In this document: piece after piece, positions 40,005 to 41,623 of the stretch
Layout: every line of letters starts with the position of its first letter
How positions within the stretch are numbered: the first letter of the stretch is position 1
NCBI GenBank assembly: GCA_025354825.1
Contig: JANXMC010000034.1
Location: 1 to 41,623, forward strand
Reading direction: 5' to 3'
From: Myxococcales bacterium
Lineage (GTDB): Bacteria; Myxococcota_A; Polyangia; Polyangiales; Polyangiaceae
Length of the DNA: 41,623 nucleotides
Made by a program: the position numbers and the translations under genes
Notes under the pieces: generated by a model
The model's input: the letters and a program-made list of their open reading frames with translations, nothing else
Told to the model about the DNA's origin: nothing
Database searches by the model: none

Positions 40005-41342
40005 ATGATGAAGACCGCCCCTTTCCTTCGCCTCCTCGCGCTCGCCGTCGCGCTCCCCATCCCGCTCGCCGTCGCGGGCTGCTCGTCGCCGGCGGAGACC
40101 GACGCGCAGGCGACGAGCACCGAAGCCGCATCAGCGGGAACGCCGGTGCAGGCGCACGGCAAGCTTTCGATTGTCGGCTCGGAGCTTCGCGACGAGCACG
40201 GCGCCGTCGTTCAGCTTCGCGGAATGAGCCTCTTTTGGAGCCAGTGGTCGGGCCAATTTTGGAATGACGGCGTCGTCGGCACGCTCGCGAAAGACTTCAA
40301 ATCGAGCGTCGTGCGCGCGGCCATGGGGGTCGAGAGCGGCGGCTATTTAGAGAATCCGAATGCCGAAAAGCAGCGCGTGACGACCGTGGTCGACGCGGCG
40401 GTGGCGCAGGGGATTTACGTCATCATCGATTGGCACGATCACAACGCGACCCAGCACACCGAGCAGTCGAAGGCGTTCTTTCGTGAGATGGCGCAGCGTT
40501 ATGCCACTACGCCGAATGTGCTTTTCGAGCTTTTCAACGAGCCCGACAACGAGTCGTGGCCCGAAGTGAAAAACTACGCCGAGCAGGTTCTGGGAGAGAT
40601 TCGCGGCGCCGGTGCGAGCAACGTCGTCATCGTAGGCACGCCCACGTGGTCGCAAGACGTCGACGTGGCGGCGAACAGCCCGATCACGCGCTATTCGAAC
40701 GTGGCGTACACGCTCCATTTTTACGCCGGATCGCACAAACAGTCGCTTCGCGACAAGGCAACCTACGCCATCAACAAGGGCCTCCCCCTCTTCGTCACGG
40801 AATGGGGCACGTGCGATGCGTCGGGCAACGGCGGACAAGATCTCAACGAGTCACAAACGTGGATATCGTTTTTGAATGATCACAAATTGAGCTGGGCCAA
40901 CTGGTCGCTCTTCGACAAGAACGAGAGCGCGTCGGCGCTCGTGCCCGGCGCGAGCCAACAGGGGGCCTGGCCCGATTCCCAGCTAACGGCCTCGGGTCGC
41001 TGGGTGAAAACGCACATCCTCGAAGGCGCAGCGTCGTCACCGGCGCCGGCGCCCACGCCGCCCACGCCGCCGCCGTCGGGCGGGAATGCGACGATGGCCA
41101 TTACGGTGTCGCCGAACATCAACCCCTATTGGATTCAAGTTCACGTCGACGAGGCGGGGCACTCCATCAAAAGCGTTTCTGCCAATGTGGCCGGGCGCGT
41201 GATCGCGCTGCCCCTGCAGTCGTGGGGCGACTGGGCGATGAGCCCACAGCCGCCCGTTCCTGGCGGGACGCGCGTGGTCTTCACCGCGGTCGACGACCAG
41301 GGGCGCTCCGCGACGTCGACGTCGCAGCCGTGGCCGGGCTGA
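40005..41342 (+). CDS. GH5 endoglucanase-type lipoprotein with C-terminal beta domain
   Basis: A 445-residue exported hydrolase. Signal peptide with LAVAGCSS near residue 25, a short Ala/Thr spacer, and a GH5 barrel from ~50 to 345: QLRGMSLFWSQW, VVRAAMGVE, VIIDWHDHN, acid/base Glu179 in ELFNEPDNE, YTLHFYAGSH and nucleophile Glu266 in FVTEWGTCD. This is the Cel5A (subfamily 2) pattern, so cellulose or another beta-1,4-glucan is likely. A Pro/Thr linker (APAPTPPTPP) leads to a ~85-residue beta domain (NPYWIQVHVDE, WGDWAMSP) that looks like an expansin-type carbohydrate-binding module; that call is tentative. GGAG lies 6 nt before the first of two tandem ATGs. Confidence 0.93.
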   Translation: MMKTAPFLRLLALAVALPIPLAVAGCSSPAETDAQATSTEAASAGTPVQAHGKLSIVGSELRDEHGAVVQLRGMSLFWSQWSGQFWNDGVVGTLAKDFKSSVVRAAMGVESGGYLENPNAEKQRVTTVVDAAVAQGIYVIIDWHDHNATQHTEQSKAFFREMAQRYATTPNVLFELFNEPDNESWPEVKNYAEQVLGEIRGAGASNVVIVGTPTWSQDVDVAANSPITRYSNVAYTLHFYAGSHKQSLRDKATYAINKGLPLFVTEWGTCDASGNGGQDLNESQTWISFLNDHKLSWANWSLFDKNESASALVPGASQQGAWPDSQLTASGRWVKTHILEGAASSPAPAPTPPTPPPSGGNATMAITVSPNINPYWIQVHVDEAGHSIKSVSANVAGRVIALPLQSWGDWAMSPQPPVPGGTRVVFTAVDDQGRSATSTSQPWPG

Positions 41343-41380
41343 TGCCGCAGCGCCTGTCGTAACGAATCGCGCGCGCGCTC

Positions 41381-41623
41381 TCAGCCGGGCGCGAGGCTAC
41401 GTAGCAAATCGTGGAGCTCCGGCGCGGCCATATAGGTCATCTCGACGTCGCCGAACGCGACGGTGTCGAACATCACGAGGCGCACCCGATCCTTGCGCGA
41501 GAGCCGCGCTCCGTTGATGCGCGTGCCGTTGCGCGACGGGGCGTCCGCGATAGAGGTGCCGTCGTCGCGGAGGAACAGATGCGCATGAACGTGGGAGATC
41601 GAAGGGTGCTCGAGGGCGATATC
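41381..41623 (-). CDS. FHA-domain protein, 5' end outside window
   Basis: The last 80 residues of a protein whose start lies beyond the right edge. The frame stays open to the edge and carries a C-terminal forkhead-associated domain: HPSISHVHAHLFL, then DAPSRNGTRINGARL, FDTVAFGDVEMTYM and a short tail ending at TGA (41381-41383). The SISHxHA and SRNGTxING signatures contain the residues that bind phosphothreonine. In this setting it is a plausible reader of Ser/Thr kinase phosphorylation, but it is separated from kinase B by the GH5 gene and lies in its own unit. Confidence 0.82.
   Translation of the reverse strand, partial: DIALEHPSISHVHAHLFLRDDGTSIADAPSRNGTRINGARLSRKDRVRLVMFDTVAFGDVEMTYMAAPELHDLLRSLAPG

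Noticed and set aside
39377-40162. Upstream extension of kinase B to give an 810-residue protein
   Set aside because: The extra 262 residues have no domain and cross the hairpin, the GATC cluster and the GH5 promoter region; kinase homology starts just after the ATG at 39376.

Overview
The window is a 41.6-kb piece of a GC-rich bacterial chromosome, most likely from a myxobacterium (Myxococcota, Polyangia-like). This is an inference from several traits: very high GC at third codon positions, which produces long antisense shadow ORFs; many secreted lipoproteins; serine/threonine kinases with an HRDVSPxN catalytic loop; PEGA/TPR membrane proteins; a DUF2169 fragment; an FHA protein; a DUF6184-type lipoprotein; and a myxobacterial-style short RdgC with its usual partner gene. 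I see no rRNA, tRNA, CRISPR array, phage or insertion sequence.

Region 1 (1-21.6 kb) is mostly housekeeping and small accessory genes. In order: a methyltransferase translationally coupled to an ABC-F ATPase; a VOC protein; a prolyl oligopeptidase lipoprotein; a truncated DUF2169 gene with an unrecognised ORF; two lipoprotein genes separated by an inverted repeat that would hide the Shine-Dalgarno of the second; an RdgC-like gene with its partner; a cysteine-desulfurase-like enzyme; panB downstream of a zinc-ribbon membrane protein and a serpin; an SDR, a pirin and two small lipoproteins; a DDAH-type amidinohydrolase; a TrmY-type tRNA methyltransferase (a family best known from archaea); and a MarR regulator divergent from an SDR/hypothetical operon across two palindromic sites.

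Region 2 (21.6-39.4 kb) holds the most striking structure: two paralogous cassettes on the minus strand. Each consists of a transmembrane Ser/Thr kinase, a signal-peptide/TPR/PEGA/two-TM protein, a lipoprotein with a short Cys-rich N-terminal segment, and a lipoprotein hydrolase. Cassette A (28220 down to 20647) carries a periplasmic-binding-protein-like lipoprotein, a GH20 hexosaminidase with PA14, and a quinone oxidoreductase. Cassette B (39376 down to 34148) carries a different Cys-rich lipoprotein and an M28 peptidase. Cassette A is joined by 4-nt ATGA overlaps at the kinase/TPR and receptor/GH20 junctions and by near-contiguous stop/start codons at the TPR/receptor junction. Cassette B has a 30-nt kinase/TPR gap, a 1-nt TGATG overlap and a 70-nt gap before the peptidase. 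The two kinases share a C-terminal tail pattern (hydrophobic-D-x-acidic-x-P-Y-x-R). I propose an envelope-sensing module that pairs a kinase with a lipoprotein receptor or input and an exported hydrolase. The genes between the cassettes (phosphoesterase, AMP-dependent acyl-CoA synthetase, HD protein, Cys-repeat lipoprotein, class II glutamine amidotransferase) appear unrelated.

Region 3 (39.4-41.6 kb) has a 628-nt non-coding stretch with a perfect hairpin and a cluster of GATC-centred repeats, then a GH5 cellulase-type lipoprotein and the 3' end of an FHA-domain gene running off the window.

Starts were moved from the longest ORF to an internal codon wherever a signal peptide, Shine-Dalgarno or family N-terminus supported it. 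Family names are recognised by eye from motifs; no search was run.
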